Assembly (NCBI GenBank): GCA_046318415.1
Contig: JBKCUK010000007.1
Span: 1-17,830 of the forward strand
Length of the DNA stretch: 17,830 bases
Reading direction: 5' to 3'
Source of the DNA: JBKCUK01 sp046318415
GTDB taxonomy: Bacteria > Pseudomonadota > Alphaproteobacteria > Caedimonadales > Caedimonadaceae
Position 1 is the stretch's first letter; every line of letters begins with the position of its first letter. The notes under the pieces are model-generated. The model was given only the letters and a program-made list of their open reading frames with translations. It was not told the DNA's origin and searched no databases. Below, piece by piece: positions 1 to 6,723 of the stretch. The position numbers and the translations under genes are program-made.

Positions 1-181
1 ATGCCCACTTAAAACACCAACTTTACTTGGTCGCGCTTAAGTAAGCTAATCAATACCAACCACGTCCCCGTGGCTAGCACCAACCGCCCACCAAGCTACT
101 CAATCTAAAATTACTTCTTACAATTTGAAAGATCCGTGGGCTTTTTTCGCCCCACCGACTCCGCAGTTCGCGTCGTCAGTG
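1..181 (-). other. Untranslated leader, probably 5' part of a pre-16S rRNA transcript continuing outside the window
   Basis: From the predicted start near 181 to the window edge there is no convincing ORF and no tRNA-like sequence. Besides the nut-like element there is a small perfect hairpin on the minus strand, CCACG-GGGA-CGTGG (73–60). A leader of this length, rich in short hairpins behind a strong promoter, fits the region upstream of a 16S rRNA gene. The 16S sequence itself is not visible here, so the identity is an inference. Confidence 0.5.
119..155 (-). promoter_or_regulatory. boxB–boxA-like antitermination (nut-like) leader element
   Basis: About 25 nt after the predicted start site the minus strand forms a hairpin (155–136; GTGGGGC and GCCCAC arms around an A-rich loop). 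It is followed directly by GGATCTTTCAAATTG (135–121). This resembles the E. coli rrn boxA TGCTCTTTAACAATTT, and a boxB hairpin just ahead of boxA is the order found in rrn leaders. Such sites load Nus factors to make rRNA transcription resistant to Rho. Similarity was judged by eye. Confidence 0.6.
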
Positions 182-187
182 ATGGTG

Positions 188-247
188 TTTATAACCGTAT
201 GCTTGGGGGGTGTCAACACTTGATTTAATGTTTTTTGAAAAAATGTG
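188..247 (-). promoter_or_regulatory. Strong leftward sigma70-type promoter with UP-like element (probable rRNA operon promoter)
   Basis: On the minus strand TTGACA (216–211) is separated by exactly 17 nt from TATAAA (193–188), a near-consensus sigma70 promoter with a predicted start near 181. Just upstream (about 247–230) is an AT-rich block with T6-C-A6, resembling an UP element. It reads left, out of the window, and cannot serve gene 392–1633, which ends before it and has its own terminator. The boxB/boxA-like leader that follows suggests a stable-RNA operon. The motif is seen directly; the rRNA assignment is inferred. Confidence 0.75.
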
Positions 248-314
248 AAAAAGGCCCGGAACACTTGGGTTTTATGCCCTTATGCGCCCCAATTTTCTCC
301 TACTTTCTCACGGC

Positions 315-346
315 AAAGAAAAAGCCCCCGAACATCTGTCGGGGGC
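315..346 (-). terminator. Intrinsic terminator of gene 392–1633
   Basis: On the minus strand GCCCCCGA (346–339) and TCGGGGGC (331–324) form an 8-bp, very GC-rich stem with a 7-nt loop, followed by TTTTTCTTTG (323–314). It lies about 45 nt after the stop codon at 392. This is a textbook Rho-independent terminator, separating the exported-protein genes from the divergently functioning but co-directional promoter at 188–247. Confidence 0.9.
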
Positions 347-391
347 CAGAGAGATTTCTCATCATCAAGAGATTTTAATGGGCTTCACCGT

Positions 392-1633
392 TTAGTTGTC
401 TCTTGTTCCCTTCGTTATCACCAAGTGTGCAGCGGACAAATGCTTTCGCTTGGCTTGCTCAAAGGTAAGGGAATCCACAGCCTTCTTCTGCACCTCAAGG
501 ATATGCTCTTGCTCTTTCTCAAAGTCTTCAGCGTTAGGCAAGAAGGCTGTATAGCCATCATCCAAAAGGTCGCTTGCATTGAATACATGGGTGTCTGGAT
601 TGTGGTCATGCGCCAAAATGGACTCGAAAAGCGCGCGCTGATGCGGATGATAATCGTGCTCAGACGCAAAGCTATAGATTCCATTTCCAATACGGAGCTT
701 GAATTGGGGGCGCTCGAAAACGTCAGCAATCACTTGTTGCCATTCCCGGCCTTTAGCTTTTGCAGTTATAAATGGTAGCTCCCCAAGGTCTGCCGCCTTG
801 AGGTTGGGCGCACTTTTCAGAATACCAAACAGAGCTTCATAGGGCACAGAATTAAGAAGACTGTCTTTCTGGGAAAGTGAGTAAGAGTGAACGCGAAGAT
901 ACTCCAGGCGGGATTGATGCTTTAATGTCGCGCGAAGAATAGGCTCTACAAGAAACGGCTCGCATGACAAATGCAGGTTAAAGGGCTGATCGAAGGATGA
1001 CAGAAGTTTCTTGGTTTTATAAACCATATCATCGGCATCAAACTCCTTTTCAGAAACCGACGTATAGCCAAACCTAATATTTACCTTCTTGATAGGATGA
1101 GAATTGGAAGCAGCCTTGATTTCCTCAGGCACGATCTTTTTTGCTTGACCAAGACGCTTAAAAAGGGCGCTAGGTGGCATCGCTTTATAAGAAAAGCACT
1201 TTGCTTCTTGATTCCACTGCCCCATGTAACCCTGAATACTCATGGTCAAAACGTCTTTGTCCAGCATCGATGCCAGACGGGTACCGTAAATCATGGACAT
1301 TTCGTTAGGATCGTAGATCTCATCCAGTGCAGGACCTTTGAACACCCCACCATAATAAACATCAAAGAAGGGCATGCCCTTGACAACCATATCAAAGATA
1401 CCGTCGTGGGTCGAAAATGCGTTCTTATCATTTAAATCAGGATAATAATCCCACCCAGTTACACCATGCTTGGCCTTCAGCTCTGCACGCAAGGCCTCAA
1501 TGCCTTCTACGCCCCCGGCACGCGCCCGTGCAATCCGCGCCGCATCATCCATATCAACGTCGGTTGCAGTGGCATAGGCCGAGCTCATCAAGACTGCTGC
1601 CAGCAGTGTTGAAGTTAATAAATTTTTTTTCAT
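392..1633 (-). CDS. Exported protein of unknown function, paralog 1 of a three-member family
   Basis: I do not recognise a named family. The 413-residue product begins with a signal peptide (Lys-Lys, then a hydrophobic stretch to about residue 22), so it should be secreted or periplasmic. It aligns without gaps to the product of 1712–2977 over residues 1–316, with about 160 identities by hand count. The best conserved parts are DDAARIARAR (29–38), GIEALRAELKAKHGV (44–58), DEIYDP (104–109), CEPF (224–227) and PILRA (231–235). The C-termini also match (LSxxxxVITK). Predicted beta strands near 184, 219, 244, 279 and 311 alternate with helices, suggesting an LRR-like solenoid. Tandem ATGs lie at 1636 and 1631; I chose the second (1633–1631) because it aligns with the paralog start and lies 8 nt from GGAG. 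I see no good promoter in the 78-nt gap upstream, so it may be cotranscribed with 1712–2977. Function unknown. Confidence 0.85.
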   Translation of the reverse strand: MKKNLLTSTLLAAVLMSSAYATATDVDMDDAARIARARAGGVEGIEALRAELKAKHGVTGWDYYPDLNDKNAFSTHDGIFDMVVKGMPFFDVYYGGVFKGPALDEIYDPNEMSMIYGTRLASMLDKDVLTMSIQGYMGQWNQEAKCFSYKAMPPSALFKRLGQAKKIVPEEIKAASNSHPIKKVNIRFGYTSVSEKEFDADDMVYKTKKLLSSFDQPFNLHLSCEPFLVEPILRATLKHQSRLEYLRVHSYSLSQKDSLLNSVPYEALFGILKSAPNLKAADLGELPFITAKAKGREWQQVIADVFERPQFKLRIGNGIYSFASEHDYHPHQRALFESILAHDHNPDTHVFNASDLLDDGYTAFLPNAEDFEKEQEHILEVQKKAVDSLTFEQAKRKHLSAAHLVITKGTRDN

Positions 1634-1711
1634 CATATAATCTCCAATATTAATCAAGTTAGTGACAAGATTCGCTGACACCATTGAACAGACAATGGAA
1701 TCAAATTATCT

Positions 1712-2977
1712 CTATTTTGGTGATACTTCCTTTGTAATGACATGTGGGCCTTGAGATAAATAATTTAACCTTGCATGTTCAAGAGCATTCTTTTGTTTAC
1801 CTTCTTTCTGCAATCTATCAAGAACTTCCTGGATACGCTTTTCCTTTCGCGCGTAATCATCAGCATGGGGTGTTGTAAAGTGGGAACCATGACCACGCAT
1901 GTCGCCCCCATTAAAGACCGCAATACCAGCTTGCGCCTCAAGGGAGACGATAAAGTCAAACAGGGCGCTCACCTGAGGCTCGGCATCCCGGTAAAACTCT
2001 TCACCCAACGAAGGTGAGAATGGATCCGGATCTATGACCAAAGCGAATTGACGGCGCTCAAAGGCTTGGCCTATGGCTTGCTGCCAATCTTCCCCGATGG
2101 TGGCGGCGCTTAAGTAAGGTAGCTGCCCCAAATTGGCCCCCACAAGTTTTGGCGCATCCGTTAATAGCTTGAAAATGGCTTTATAGGGCGCTGCTGCCAA
2201 TTCGGCCTTTGGGGCGCTAACCGAATAAGAATTGATGCTAAAGTATCTCAGGCGATCCTGAAACTTTGTTGCCGCGCGCAGAATTGGCTTAATCATGAAA
2301 GGCTCGCAGGCGAGATTGAAAATAAACGGCTCATTGAAGGATCCAAGAACCTTCTTCACCTTATAGGCCATATCATCGGCATCGAAATCTTGCTCGGATA
2401 TCCGTGTATCGGAAAACAGGATTCGAACAGTTTTAATGGGAGTAGTTTTTTGGGATTCTAGGATTGCTGTGGGCACCACCCGCTTCGCTTGGCTGAGACG
2501 TTCATAAAGAGCCGAGGCGGGCATTTTTTCGACAACGTAATCTTGGGTTTTTGCGTCCCACTGGTATTTGTATCCCTGGAAAAAGAGGGTGAGAATCTCA
2601 CTCTCCAGCATGGAGAAAAAACGGTTGCCATAGATGAAGGAGATTTTGCTGGGATCATAAATTTCATCAATGGTCGTTCCTTTTAAATCACGGGTGAAAT
2701 ACTCGTTGAAAAAGGGGATCCCCTTGACCATCAGATCAAAGACACCGTCGTGATTTTGCAAATCGATTCCATCGCAAGACCGGGCATATATGTCGTTTCT
2801 TGTCACACCATGTTTGGCCTTGAGTTCAGCACGCAAGGCCTCGATGCCCTCATCGCCACCTTCGCGGGCGCGGGCGATCCGCGCCGCATCATCTTGTTCT
2901 AAAAGTGGCAAGCTTGCGTGCGCCGTACCCAGCAAGGCTGCTGCAAGGAGTGCTGATGATAAGGTAAATTTTTTCAA
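1712..2977 (-). CDS. Exported protein of unknown function, paralog 2 of the family
   Basis: The 421-residue protein starts with a clear signal peptide (MKK, hydrophobic core, likely cut after TAHA near residue 21). The start codon is TTG at 2977–2975, preceded by GGAG at 8-nt spacing; no ATG fits as well, and the paralog at 392–1633 begins with the matching Met-Lys-Lys. Conserved family blocks are DDAARIARAR (29–38), GIEALRAELKAKHGV (44–58), DEIYDP (104–109), a central alternation of beta strands (near 183, 218, 243, 278, 311) with helices, and a C-terminal basic helix ending YLSQGPHVITK (406–416). Its promoter and leader resemble those of 3234–4430. No catalytic motif, transmembrane helix after the signal, or lipobox is visible. 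It might be an envelope or host-directed protein, but that is speculation. Confidence 0.87.
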   Translation of the reverse strand: MKKFTLSSALLAAALLGTAHASLPLLEQDDAARIARAREGGDEGIEALRAELKAKHGVTRNDIYARSCDGIDLQNHDGVFDLMVKGIPFFNEYFTRDLKGTTIDEIYDPSKISFIYGNRFFSMLESEILTLFFQGYKYQWDAKTQDYVVEKMPASALYERLSQAKRVVPTAILESQKTTPIKTVRILFSDTRISEQDFDADDMAYKVKKVLGSFNEPFIFNLACEPFMIKPILRAATKFQDRLRYFSINSYSVSAPKAELAAAPYKAIFKLLTDAPKLVGANLGQLPYLSAATIGEDWQQAIGQAFERRQFALVIDPDPFSPSLGEEFYRDAEPQVSALFDFIVSLEAQAGIAVFNGGDMRGHGSHFTTPHADDYARKEKRIQEVLDRLQKEGKQKNALEHARLNYLSQGPHVITKEVSPK

Positions 2978-2999
2978 AATATTATCTCCAAACTCACTA

Positions 3000-3018
3000 A
3001 AATTGCCGATAAGGCTGG
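3000..3018 (-). repeat. Shared leader repeat, copy upstream of gene 1712–2977
   Basis: The plus-strand 19-mer AAATTGCCGATAAGGCTGG is identical to 4453–4471. From CCAGCC to the start codon both genes have exactly 41 nt with no gaps, including a GAGATAA ribosome-binding segment. It lies in the predicted 5' UTR. It may be a remnant of gene duplication or a shared RNA or protein-binding control element. Confidence 0.85.
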
Positions 3019-3022
3019 TGGG

Positions 3023-3051
3023 AACTTAGACAACTTTTCCATTATGGTCAA
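3023..3051 (-). promoter_or_regulatory. Candidate sigma70 promoter of gene 1712–2977
   Basis: Minus-strand TTGACC (3051–3046) is followed after 17 nt by TAAGTT (3028–3023). The -10 match is modest, but gene 3234–4430 has the same layout at the same distance from its start codon (74 versus 73 nt), which supports it. Confidence 0.5.
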
Positions 3052-3193
3052 CACTTTAGAAGTGCAATTTGTCACTTATACTGACTTTATGCGGGCTTCT
3101 AAAAGAGAGGAACTGAGTTTTGATGGCGCTTGAGCAGTCGAAAAAACCCCCATCAAGAACATGTTCATTGCTGATTTAGAGCGCGGTGGAAGC

Positions 3194-3224
3194 GGCGGCT
3201 TTGCATCTAAAGAACAAAGCCGCC
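3194..3224 (-). terminator. Perfect GC-rich hairpin after gene 3234–4430, possible terminator without U-tract
   Basis: GGCGGCTTTG (3194–3203) and CAAAGCCGCC (3215–3224) form a perfect 10-bp stem with an 11-nt loop, starting 10 nt after the stop codon at 3234. No T-run follows on either strand, so it may be a non-canonical terminator or an mRNA 3'-end stabiliser. The rest of the 256-nt gap 2978–3233 holds the promoter and leader of gene 1712–2977 and no accepted gene. Confidence 0.5.
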
Positions 3225-3233
3225 CGGTCCTTA

Positions 3234-4430
3234 CTATCGCAGCAAAGTATCCAAGAACTTCTGACGACAAAGGCGAATTGGTCCTGAAGACAAGTATTGA
3301 GCTACGACCTGTTCCATGCTGACTTCTTGAGAGCGATACAAATCTAAAATATGTTCGCGCCGAATATCATGGGGATCCTCGCCGGTAAATACACCCAACA
3401 CTTGCGCTGAATCAAGGGTATCGGTGCGGTAGGCTGTGATGACCTGCTCGCCATCCAAGCGAATAATTTCCCGCAAAACCGGTGACAGAGTCTCCGTCGT
3501 TTCAGGGTCTTTCATCTGGGTTAACTTTGAGGAGAGCTCGATGGACTCAAGGTAGTCGCCCTTCAAAACCTCAGCAAGGGTTGCCGCCCACTTGTTGGCC
3601 TCACCTGCCCCTTCGTCCTGCTGAAACATTAGGCTGGCATGATGCAGGTAAGGACTGGCTTGCAAAAGATTCTGCAGATGCCCCACAGCTTCGCGCGGGA
3701 GGACGGTTTCTTCAGTCTCGCCTACCCAGATTTTTTCCACACGATGGGCTTGGTGAACAAGGGCCACCAACATCGGCGTCATGAAGCTTGGATTAAAGCG
3801 ACGAAACGACACATGGAACGACTTTGAATTACTGCCAAGAAAAGCGCTAAAACTGTCGCGCAACCGGTGGTGATCGAGGGTCGCCTCATCAAACAAAATG
3901 TTATCGAAAGTAAGGGCCACGATATCCGCTTTAAATCCTGGGTGCGCGATAATTGATTTTGCTTCGTTGAGGCGTTCCACCAGGGCATTTTGCGATACCA
4001 TCGCATGCCGGTATCCTTCAAAACCAAAATGATGCACTTTTGTATCAGCACCGACCATCCAATTTGCATCCGACCACAACACGATTTTTTCGGGATGATA
4101 GATATCATCTAAGAGAGGCAGCGACGCATCGGTTGCAACAACGCGGTTATAGACCTGGTCGCGGCTGGTGATATTCTCTTTGAGCTTTTCATCATCCGTC
4201 TCTTGATCATAGCCATAGACACCTTTCAAGCGGGCACGCAGTGTCTCGATTGCCTGATCACCCCTGGGGCGCACTAATGCTAACCGCGATTGATTATCCA
4301 AAACTTTTTTGCAGAATGTTGGCGCAGGAACGGAGGACTGATCCAAAACCTCAAGGCAAAGGGTGGATGCAGCCGCTGTGCTGAGGCTCAGAGCATGGAA
4401 AAACATTAAAGATAGGCCAAGGTTTTTCAT
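3234..4430 (-). CDS. Exported protein of unknown function, diverged paralog 3 of the family
   Basis: Starting at the ATG at 4430–4428 the protein has 398 residues and opens with a signal peptide (MKN, hydrophobic run, LSTAAA near residue 21). The frame is open further upstream to 4493, but that part runs through the predicted promoter and leader, and the GAG at 8-nt spacing matches the paralogs, so I reject the longer form. Similarity to the other two paralogs is weak but in the same order: AIETLRARLK (60–69) for GIEALRAELK, LDDIYHPEKI (107–116) for DEIYDPxKI, EGYRHA (138–143) for QGYKYQ, ALVERLNEAKSI (149–160) for ALYERLSQAKRV, and YLSSGP (379–384) for YLSQGP. Predicted beta strands near 169, 205, 231, 262 and 294 keep the family spacing. 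A 15-residue imperfect tandem repeat around Cys25 and Cys40 (CxxVLD) is unique to this member. Function unknown. Confidence 0.83.
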   Translation of the reverse strand: MKNLGLSLMFFHALSLSTAAASTLCLEVLDQSSVPAPTFCKKVLDNQSRLALVRPRGDQAIETLRARLKGVYGYDQETDDEKLKENITSRDQVYNRVVATDASLPLLDDIYHPEKIVLWSDANWMVGADTKVHHFGFEGYRHAMVSQNALVERLNEAKSIIAHPGFKADIVALTFDNILFDEATLDHHRLRDSFSAFLGSNSKSFHVSFRRFNPSFMTPMLVALVHQAHRVEKIWVGETEETVLPREAVGHLQNLLQASPYLHHASLMFQQDEGAGEANKWAATLAEVLKGDYLESIELSSKLTQMKDPETTETLSPVLREIIRLDGEQVITAYRTDTLDSAQVLGVFTGEDPHDIRREHILDLYRSQEVSMEQVVAQYLSSGPIRLCRQKFLDTLLR

Positions 4431-4452
4431 AAAGTTATCTCTAATTTGACTT

Positions 4453-4471
4453 AAATTGCCGATAAGGCTGG
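4453..4471 (-). repeat. Shared leader repeat, copy upstream of gene 3234–4430
   Basis: Exact 19-nt match to 3000–3018, located in the predicted 5' UTR between the candidate -10 box and the ribosome-binding site. The surrounding 41-nt segment aligns with the leader of 1712–2977 without gaps; the leader of 392–1633 is alignable only weakly. Confidence 0.85.
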
Positions 4472-4474
4472 CCA

Positions 4475-4503
4475 AAACTAGGAGATAAGCCACTTACTGT
4501 CAA
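4475..4503 (-). promoter_or_regulatory. Candidate sigma70 promoter of gene 3234–4430
   Basis: Minus-strand TTGACA (4503–4498), 17-nt spacer, TAGTTT (4480–4475). The -35 is perfect and the -10 is weak. Same arrangement and distance to the start codon as the promoter of paralog 1712–2977. Confidence 0.55.
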
Positions 4504-4513
4504 CAAATATCTT

Positions 4514-4544
4514 GCCTTAAGGACGTGATGAAGGTCCCTCAAGC
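4514..4544 (-). terminator. Hairpin after gene 4557–5297, possible terminator
   Basis: On the minus strand GCTTGAGGGAC (4544–4534) and GTCCTTAAGGC (4524–4514) pair in an 11-position stem with one mismatch and two G-T pairs around a 9-nt loop. It lies 12 nt after the stop codon of 4557–5297. The following AAGATATTTGTTG is only partly T-rich. It sits between that gene and the promoter of 3234–4430, where a terminator would be expected. Confidence 0.45.
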
Positions 4545-4556
4545 ATAAAATTCTGA

Positions 4557-5297
4557 CTATTGCGTCAGAACTTGTTCTAACGACACCTGATTCGTTGTAA
4601 GACTAAGGGCCGCGTAGGCCTTCACGATGACACTCATAAGCGCAATATGTTGCGAGAGCGTGGTCGAGAGGTCTGCCCGAGAGGGATGGGTCGGTTTAAA
4701 AATAAAGTGTGCAGCTGAATTCGTATGCGATTTAAGATAGTCGTGACTCTCATAATAGGTAGCCCCAAAGCCTATAAAGGAGGTCAAGAAGTCATTCAAA
4801 TAGCTGTGGGACCAACGCAACGCAATGGAGCGGTTCTCCCATAAGGCCAGGGCAAAAAGCCGAGCGCCGCTCGCTGAAAAGCGATAGAACGTGAAATGAT
4901 CCTGAAGACAATCAATAACGCGAGACCCTGTCTGACCGTTGACTTCACGACGTGCCTCGGGTGTGTCGTGCGCCAAAGACCAGCCATGGCGCAGATCATA
5001 GCAAAAGATATTGCCAAGATCTGCCAAGCGCTGACGAAGATCACTGCGTTCATCCTGCGTGAGGTCCTCGCCCAGGCGCTGTAATTCCTCACTTGTTGCG
5101 TTTTTCAGCGTCAAGATCAGGGCTTGATCTTTTTCTTTAATTTCCTTGAGATTACTGTTGGATCCATGGCTAACCACAAATCGCGCATACCCCATCTCAA
5201 AGGCATCGGTTGCAGAACTGACAGCAGGACAAAGGCTCACCATCGCTAGCCAAGCAAATCGCTGAACCAACTTCATCCGTTTGGATAGTGTTCTCAC
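4557..5297 (-). CDS. Exported protein of unknown function
   Basis: A 246-residue protein starting at GTG (5297–5295) with AAGGA six nt upstream. Residues 1–29 form a signal peptide with basic N-region, hydrophobic core and an AVSSA cleavage site; Cys23 lies inside the signal and is not in a proper lipobox. The mature part is about 217 residues with two cysteines (Cys99 and Cys130) that could form a disulfide outside the cytoplasm, a charged helical stretch (50–95) and a His/Phe/Tyr-rich second half. I recognise no domain. It is not an obvious member of the neighbouring paralog family, sharing only the exported nature and a short C-terminal VSLEQV resembling VSMEQV of 3234–4430. It lies directly downstream of eno and is followed by a hairpin. 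Confidence 0.75.
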   Translation of the reverse strand: MRTLSKRMKLVQRFAWLAMVSLCPAVSSATDAFEMGYARFVVSHGSNSNLKEIKEKDQALILTLKNATSEELQRLGEDLTQDERSDLRQRLADLGNIFCYDLRHGWSLAHDTPEARREVNGQTGSRVIDCLQDHFTFYRFSASGARLFALALWENRSIALRWSHSYLNDFLTSFIGFGATYYESHDYLKSHTNSAAHFIFKPTHPSRADLSTTLSQHIALMSVIVKAYAALSLTTNQVSLEQVLTQ

Positions 5298-5383
5298 TTT
5301 TTATCCTTTTCCTCATTTGATGGCGCGTTTTGAGGGGGGAAAACCTACGCTTGTTTTAAATAACATCGAAACAGGTGTGCCCT

Positions 5384-5404
5384 GGGGAAACCGGTGGCTT
5401 CCCC
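5384..5404 (-). terminator. Hairpin downstream of eno, possible terminator
   Basis: The minus strand reads GGGGAAGCC-ACC-GGTTTCCCC, a 9-bp stem with one G-T pair and a 3-nt loop, about 30 nt after the eno stop. No T-tract follows, so termination here is uncertain. The rest of the 137-nt gap 5298–5434 shows only the ribosome-binding site of 4557–5297 and no clear promoter. Confidence 0.4.
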
Positions 5405-5434
5405 CTAGATGACTCTTGTCGAAAATGCCCTGAT

Positions 5435-6706
5435 CTAGGCAAACGGATTTGCAAGAATGGCAGCGCCACCTAAATCTTCTTCAATGCGCAGCAGTTGATT
5501 GTACTTGGCAATGCGGTCCGAGCGCGAGAGAGATCCCGTCTTGATTTGGCCGCAATTGGTTGCCACCGCCAGATCAGCAATGAAGGTGTCTTCTGTCTCG
5601 CCCGAGCGATGGGACACCACATTGCGATAGCCTGCCCGTTCTGCCACGGACATGGTGTCCAGCGTTTCTGTTAACGTGCCGATTTGATTCACTTTAATGA
5701 GAATCGAGTTGGCAAGGCCCATATTGATCCCCGACTGAAGACGCTCGACGTTGGTCACAAAAACATCGTCGCCCACAAGCTGAAGGGTCTCGCCCAGGCT
5801 TTGGGTAAGCGCCCGCCATCCGGCAAAATCATCCTCGGCCATGCCATCCTCGATGGAGACGATGGGATAGTCTGCCACCAGATGCTCATAATATTGAACC
5901 ATCGCTTCTGGTGAGAGCGTCTGTCCTTCACCAGTCAAGTGATACTTGCCTTCTTTGAAAAGTTCGGTTGCGGCCACATCAAGGGCTAACGAGACATCAA
6001 TACCAGGCCTATAGCCAGCCTTTTCGATGGCTTTCATAATAAAGTCAAGGGCTTGACGCGAGGACGAGACTTGCGGGGCAAACCCCCCTTCATCGCCCAC
6101 ATTCACGTTATGGCCAGCAGCTTTTAACTCTGCTTTGAGGGCGTGAAATACCTCTGAACCCATTTGCACCGCTTTTTTGAAGGTCGCTGCGCCGACGGGG
6201 ACAATCATAAATTCTTGGATATCCACGGGATTATCGGCATGCGCCCCCCCATTGAGGATATTCATCAGCGGCATGGGTAGGGCGCGCGCATGGACCCCAC
6301 CTATGTAGCGATAAAGCTTAAGCCCCACATCGGCTGCGGCGGCGCGGGCACAGGCAAGACTCACACCCAGAAGGGCATTCGCGCCCAAACGACCCTTGTT
6401 TTCGGTGCCATCCAAATCAATCAGCATACGATCAATACGGCTTTGATCCTCGGCGTCATGACCAATGAGGTGGTCAGCGATTTCCTCGTTCACATGGGCA
6501 ACCGCGCTTAAGACGCCCTTCCCGCCATAGCGGGACCGATCACCGTCGCGAAGCTCAAGGGCTTCATGGGTTCCCGTTGAGGCACCCGAAGGCACAGCAG
6601 CACGACCGGTGGTGCCTGATTCAAGAATCACATCAACCTCAACGGTTGGGTGTCCTCGAGAATCAAGGATTTCGCGGGCAACAACATCAACTATGGTGGT
6701 CATCAT
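5435..6706 (-). CDS. eno: Enolase (phosphopyruvate hydratase)
   Basis: Interconverts 2-phosphoglycerate and phosphoenolpyruvate in cytoplasmic glycolysis/gluconeogenesis. The 423-residue protein is of usual length and complete. Recognised motifs are REILDSRGHPTVEV near the start, the SGASTG mobile loop (40–45), the catalytic-region GDEGGFAP (204–211), metal ligands Asp243, Glu286 and the VGDD Asp near 313, Lys338 in LIKVNQIGT, SHRSGETED (365–373) and Lys389 in QIKTGSLSRSDR. Tandem ATGs lie at 6706 and 6703; AGGAG is 5 nt from the first and 8 nt from the second, and the second gives an N-terminus closer to typical enolases, so the true start may be 6703. It follows kdsA by 17 nt and is the last gene of the secG–pyrG–kdsA–eno run. 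Confidence 0.98.
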   Translation of the reverse strand: MMTTIVDVVAREILDSRGHPTVEVDVILESGTTGRAAVPSGASTGTHEALELRDGDRSRYGGKGVLSAVAHVNEEIADHLIGHDAEDQSRIDRMLIDLDGTENKGRLGANALLGVSLACARAAAADVGLKLYRYIGGVHARALPMPLMNILNGGAHADNPVDIQEFMIVPVGAATFKKAVQMGSEVFHALKAELKAAGHNVNVGDEGGFAPQVSSSRQALDFIMKAIEKAGYRPGIDVSLALDVAATELFKEGKYHLTGEGQTLSPEAMVQYYEHLVADYPIVSIEDGMAEDDFAGWRALTQSLGETLQLVGDDVFVTNVERLQSGINMGLANSILIKVNQIGTLTETLDTMSVAERAGYRNVVSHRSGETEDTFIADLAVATNCGQIKTGSLSRSDRIAKYNQLLRIEEDLGGAAILANPFA

Positions 6707-6723
6707 GGTCGCTCCTTGCCTGG

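Noticed and set aside
245..778. Plus-strand 177-codon open frame
   Set aside because: It runs antisense through the terminator and the 3' half of the signal-peptide gene 392–1633, has no ribosome-binding site and a protein composition without recognisable features.
1681..1698. Small hairpin CCATTG/CAATGG between 1712–2977 and 392–1633
   Set aside because: Only 6 bp, AT-rich, no T-run; not convincing as a terminator, so the two genes may be cotranscribed.
33..2118. 13-nt match GCGCTTAAGTAAG at 33–45 and 2106–2118
   Set aside because: One copy is in the presumed rRNA leader and the other inside a coding sequence; short and without context, probably chance.
3089..3323. Plus-strand reading frame with one TGA at 3131–3133 (starting MRASKREELSFDGA) and its minus-strand counterpart 3076–3270
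   Set aside because: It might look like a broken gene remnant, but it overlaps the 3' end of gene 3234–4430 and the hairpin 3194–3224, has no start signals and I recognise no family. A protein search of both frames would settle it.
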